Source: Acetobacteraceae bacterium (lineage in GTDB: Bacteria > Pseudomonadota > Alphaproteobacteria > Acetobacterales > Acetobacteraceae). Taken from it: 8,316 bases of DNA. Positions 6,194 to 8,316 of the stretch are shown in pieces. Position numbers and translations under genes: made by a program. The notes beneath the pieces were generated by a model. That model was given only the letters and a program-made list of their open reading frames with translations. It did no database searches and was not told the origin of the DNA. Position 1 is the stretch's first letter. Every line of letters starts with the position of its first letter. The DNA is taken from contig JADYYZ010000289.1 in NCBI GenBank assembly GCA_020853405.1, positions 1 to 8,316 of the forward strand, given 5' to 3'.

Positions 6194-7672
6194 CTATTGC
6201 GTGGCGCGCGGCGCGATGGCCTGGCGGGCGGTATCCGATGCCGCCTCGGCCTCCTCCACCAGTTTGTAGGCGGCGTAGTATTTGAAGATGTTGCGCACGT
6301 ACTTCACCGGCTCCTGCCCGACCCGTTCGGCGGTCACCAGTTCCACGTTCTCGAACCACACGTTCGGATCAAGCCCGCGCTGCTTTGCAAGGTCGCGCAT
6401 CTGGCGCATCCGCCCCGGACCTGCGTTGTAGGCGGCGAACGCGAACAGATTACGATTCTGCTCGTTGAACTCGGCGTCGGCGAAATACACGTCCAGCATC
6501 TGGCGCATGTATTTCGCGCCGGCGTGCACGTTCGCCTCTGTCTGTTGGATGTCGCCCACGCGCATCTCGCGGCCCGTGGCAGGCATCAGCTGCATCATGC
6601 CGATCGCTCCCACGTGGCTGCGGGCGTTCTGGTTCAGGCGGCTTTCCTGGTAGCTCTGCGCCACCAGCATCAGGTGGTCGAAGCCGTACTGGCCTGCATA
6701 TTTCCGGAACATGTCGATGGTGGCGCGGAACCTGCGGGTGTCGGCCTGCGCGGTCGCACTGTGCAGCCGCTTCAGCTTCGCCATGATCCCCGCGACATCC
6801 GCGGCGACCTGGCGGCCGCCGTTCAGGTTGCGCTGGTCGATCAGCTTGTTCAGCACCTCCGCCAGCTGCGGCGCGGTCTTGCGCACCGCCCAGGCGATGT
6901 CGGTGCCGGTACGCACCGCCGCCTTGGGGTGCAGCCGCAGCTTGCCGTAGATCGGCACCCAGAATTTTGCCATCCAGTCGTCGGCGATCACCGCCGGGAT
7001 CAGATCGGCCGAGACCATCTCCATCAGGTCCTCGGTCTCGAGCTCGTCGGGCACAAGCCGGATGGTGATCGGCGGCTTACCGGCGACGCCAAGCCGCTCG
7101 TTCAACGCCAGCAGGCTGGCGTGATAGGAGCTCACCCGCTTGGTCACCACCACCCTCCCGGAAAGCGCCTCGGGGCTGTCGAGCTCCGGCACGGTGTCGC
7201 GCGTGACCACCACCTCGTTCACGCCGCGCAGCACCGGGTTGGTGAACAACACGAGCGCGAGCCGCTCCGGCGTCACGGTCAGGTTGCCGGCGGCGATCTC
7301 GGCACGGTTCTCGGCCAGCGTCGGCAGCAGGCGCGCGCGCGTCATCGGGCCGACGAAGAAGGTCGCGGGCCTGCGGCCGGTGCGATAGGTACGGTTCACC
7401 CATTGCTCGGCGATAAGAGCACCTTCCGGCACGCTGCCGTACAGCGTCCCCTTGTCGACGAGGCACAGCGTCGGGCTGGCGGGTGCGGCGATGCGGAAGT
7501 TGCGCGTCGTGCGCATCAGCTCGTCGAAATCCGCGGTGACCGGGACCAGCGAGAGGTTCAGGCGGGCACGTGGCCGTGCCGCGGCGGCAGGCGACTGGCC
7601 GAGGGCCGGCCCCCCTGTCGTGCCCGCCATCAGGAATGCGGTGCCGCCGATCAGAAATGCACGACGTGACAT
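6194..7672 (-). CDS. mltF: MltF-like lytic transglycosylase (solute-binding domain plus SLT domain)
   Basis: A 492-residue murein lytic transglycosylase with the MltF architecture: a leader, a family-3 solute-binding-like domain (about residues 50-275) and a C-terminal SLT/goose-lysozyme-type domain (about 325-470). It cleaves the MurNAc-GlcNAc bond of peptidoglycan with formation of 1,6-anhydro-MurNAc. The catalytic glutamate is E343 in YQESRLNQ, followed by GAIGMMQLMPAT and AFAAYNAGPGRM, the standard SLT motifs. The leader MSRRAFLIGG, a hydrophobic stretch and ALGQ looks twin-arginine-type, with no lipobox, so a soluble or leader-anchored periplasmic enzyme is expected. In Pseudomonas MltF the first domain senses muropeptides and switches the catalytic domain; that role is only inferred here. 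The frame is open far upstream, but this start has AAGGAA 8 nt ahead and begins a leader. It is convergent to the binding protein and divergent from the heptose kinase. True orthology to E. coli mltF is not proven. Confidence 0.9.
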   Translation of the reverse strand: MSRRAFLIGGTAFLMAGTTGGPALGQSPAAAARPRARLNLSLVPVTADFDELMRTTRNFRIAAPASPTLCLVDKGTLYGSVPEGALIAEQWVNRTYRTGRRPATFFVGPMTRARLLPTLAENRAEIAAGNLTVTPERLALVLFTNPVLRGVNEVVVTRDTVPELDSPEALSGRVVVTKRVSSYHASLLALNERLGVAGKPPITIRLVPDELETEDLMEMVSADLIPAVIADDWMAKFWVPIYGKLRLHPKAAVRTGTDIAWAVRKTAPQLAEVLNKLIDQRNLNGGRQVAADVAGIMAKLKRLHSATAQADTRRFRATIDMFRKYAGQYGFDHLMLVAQSYQESRLNQNARSHVGAIGMMQLMPATGREMRVGDIQQTEANVHAGAKYMRQMLDVYFADAEFNEQNRNLFAFAAYNAGPGRMRQMRDLAKQRGLDPNVWFENVELVTAERVGQEPVKYVRNIFKYYAAYKLVEEAEAASDTARQAIAPRATQ

Positions 7673-7680
7673 GTTTCTTG

Positions 7681-7689
7681 TTCCTTCCC
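7681..7689 (-). promoter_or_regulatory. Ribosome binding site deciding the transglycosylase start
   Basis: On the minus strand GGGAAGGAA ends 8 nt before the ATG at 7672. This fixes the start of the transglycosylase, because its frame stays open toward the right edge of the window. The further upstream part of that frame runs antisense to the heptose kinase gene and is low-complexity Arg/Gly/Pro-rich, so it is not coding. Confidence 0.6.
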
Positions 7690-7737
7690 ATGCTGCGAAT
7701 GCCGGTGTGCCGCGCCCCGGCCTCGGGCCCGGTCGAT

Positions 7738-7767
7738 CAGGGCAGCCCTGGCCGGCAAGCTGCCGGC
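7738..7767. repeat. Two adjoining short palindromes
   Basis: The first, 7738-7750, has 6-bp arms (CAGGGC and GCCCTG) around one base; the second, 7751-7767, has 7-bp arms (GCCGGCA and TGCCGGC) around AGC. They abut exactly. They could be two hairpins in a transcript or operator-like sites about 65-90 bp upstream of the transglycosylase start. There is no direct evidence of function. Confidence 0.4.
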
Positions 7768-7802
7768 GCGGGGCCTGCTGTGAGCGGTGCCATCCGAAGC
7801 CT

Positions 7803-7860
7803 AAGGCGGGCCGGGGCCGACCGCCACCCGTTCCCGCCCCCCGCCGCGGCGGCCCGCCTT
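7803..7860. repeat. Perfect 11-bp inverted repeat with 36-nt spacer
   Basis: AAGGCGGGCCG at 7803-7813 is the exact reverse complement of CGGCCCGCCTT at 7850-7860. The right arm overlaps the 12-bp palindrome CCGCCGCGGCGG at 7841-7852. The repeat lies 38 bp upstream of the heptose kinase ATG, so it would sit in that gene's promoter or 5' leader. It could be a leader stem or a binding site; no T-run follows, so a terminator is unlikely. Confidence 0.5.
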
Positions 7861-7897
7861 GCGGCCCGGGGCGCATTCGGCTAGGCCGCACGGTTGC

Positions 7898-8316
7898 ATG
7901 GACCAGCTCCCCAACAGCCTTGGCCGGCCCGGGCCGGATGACGGTGACCTGCCGGCCGCGATCCGCGGCCTGAAAGCCGCCAGCGTGCTGGTGGTGGGCG
8001 ATGCGATGCTCGATCGCTACGTCTACGGCAAGGCCGACCGGATCAGCCCCGAGGCGCCGATCCCGATTCTGGTGATCGACCGAGAACAGAGCATGGCGGG
8101 CGGTGCCGGCAACGTCGTGCGCAACCTGGTCGCGCTGGGTGCCGCCGCCGCCCTGGTCAGCGTCGTCGGCGACGACCAGACCGGCAGTGACCTCACGGCC
8201 CTGATCGGCGGCCAGCCGGGGGTCGAGCCGTGGCTGCTGGTGCAGGGCGGGCGGCTGACCACGCTGAAGGTCCGCTACATCGCGAACGGCCAGCAGATGC
8301 TGCGTGCCGACCACGA
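7898..8316 (+). CDS. hldE: D-glycero-beta-D-manno-heptose-7-phosphate kinase (HldE/RfaE1), 3'-truncated by window edge
   Basis: The first 139 codons of a PfkB/ribokinase-family kinase that phosphorylates heptose 7-phosphate at C1 in the ADP-heptose route to the LPS inner core, in the cytosol. The signature VGDAMLDRYVYGKADRISPE followed by APIPIL is diagnostic for this kinase, and is followed by MAGGAGNVVRNLVALGA (sugar-binding Gly-rich motif), VSVVGDDQTG and TLKVRYIANGQQMLRADH. The ATG at 7898 lacks a clear ribosome site. It gives an N-terminal tail of about 30 residues before the first strand, longer than in E. coli HldE by roughly 17 residues. No other in-frame ATG, GTG or TTG lies between it and the kinase core. 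The window ends before the C-terminal half, so it cannot be told whether this is the bifunctional HldE with the adenylyltransferase domain or the single-domain HldA. Confidence 0.88.
   Translation, partial: MDQLPNSLGRPGPDDGDLPAAIRGLKAASVLVVGDAMLDRYVYGKADRISPEAPIPILVIDREQSMAGGAGNVVRNLVALGAAAALVSVVGDDQTGSDLTALIGGQPGVEPWLLVQGGRLTTLKVRYIANGQQMLRADH

Larger units (their letters stand above)
7673..7897. other. Divergent intergenic region with several inverted repeats
   Basis: These 225 bp separate the divergent starts of the transglycosylase and the heptose kinase, so they must hold promoters for both. I see no convincing -35/-10 pair for either. Inverted repeats are present: CAGGGC-A-GCCCTG at 7738-7750, GCCGGCA-AGC-TGCCGGC at 7751-7767, and a longer spaced pair at 7803-7860. 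No tRNA, small RNA or coding pattern is recognised. The short open frames across it lack any family resemblance. Confidence 0.55.

Noticed and set aside
6197..7669. 490-codon open frame on the plus strand
   Set aside because: Antisense to the transglycosylase; His/Arg/Gln-rich with no motif, whereas the minus strand shows SLT catalytic motifs.
7570..7884. 104-codon plus-strand open frame ending just before the heptose kinase
   Set aside because: Half lies antisense to the transglycosylase leader, the rest is low-complexity intergenic sequence, and there is no ribosome site or family resemblance.
7673..8314. N-terminal extension of the transglycosylase frame to the right edge
   Set aside because: It overlaps the heptose kinase on the other strand, is compositionally random, and a leader peptide with a good ribosome site begins at 7672.

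Overview
The window is very GC-rich (roughly 70% by eye, not computed). Long antisense open frames, GC-ending codons, two twin-arginine-type leaders and an HldE-type LPS heptose kinase point to a high-GC Gram-negative proteobacterium. The flavour of the proteins suggests an alphaproteobacterium, possibly Rhodospirillales/Acetobacteraceae, but that placement is an inference from general resemblance, not from a search. There are no RNA genes, CRISPR arrays, insertion sequences or phage genes that I can support.

Layout. Bases 1-6157 carry six genes, all on the plus strand with short gaps (4, 27, 3, 53 and 67 bp): the 3' part of an ABC-2 type export permease (start is upstream of the window), a histidine phosphatase, a one-domain cupin, a Cys/Met-metabolism PLP enzyme (cystathionine gamma-synthase family), a metal-dependent amidohydrolase, and a twin-arginine-leader family-5 (DppA/OppA-like) periplasmic binding protein. 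Bases 6194-7672 carry, on the minus strand and convergent to these, an MltF-like lytic transglycosylase (family-3 solute-binding domain fused to an SLT domain). After a 225-bp divergent intergenic region rich in inverted repeats, a plus-strand HldE/RfaE1 heptose-7-phosphate kinase begins at 7898 and runs off the right edge.

How it may work together. The permease and phosphatase are separated by 4 bp and are probably translated together; the ATPase partner is expected upstream. The cupin, PLP enzyme, amidohydrolase and binding protein look like a small uptake-and-catabolism module for an amino-acid-like or sulfur/nitrogen compound: the binding protein would capture the substrate, the amidohydrolase would hydrolyse a C-N bond, the PLP enzyme would act on an amino acid side chain, and the cupin would be an accessory enzyme or sensor. 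The substrate is not readable from the sequence. The amidohydrolase and cupin both deviate from their family consensus at key positions, and no transporter permease for the binding protein lies in the window. This module is the most interesting part. The right-hand genes belong to cell-envelope metabolism (murein turnover and LPS core heptose synthesis) and look like ordinary chromosomal genes.
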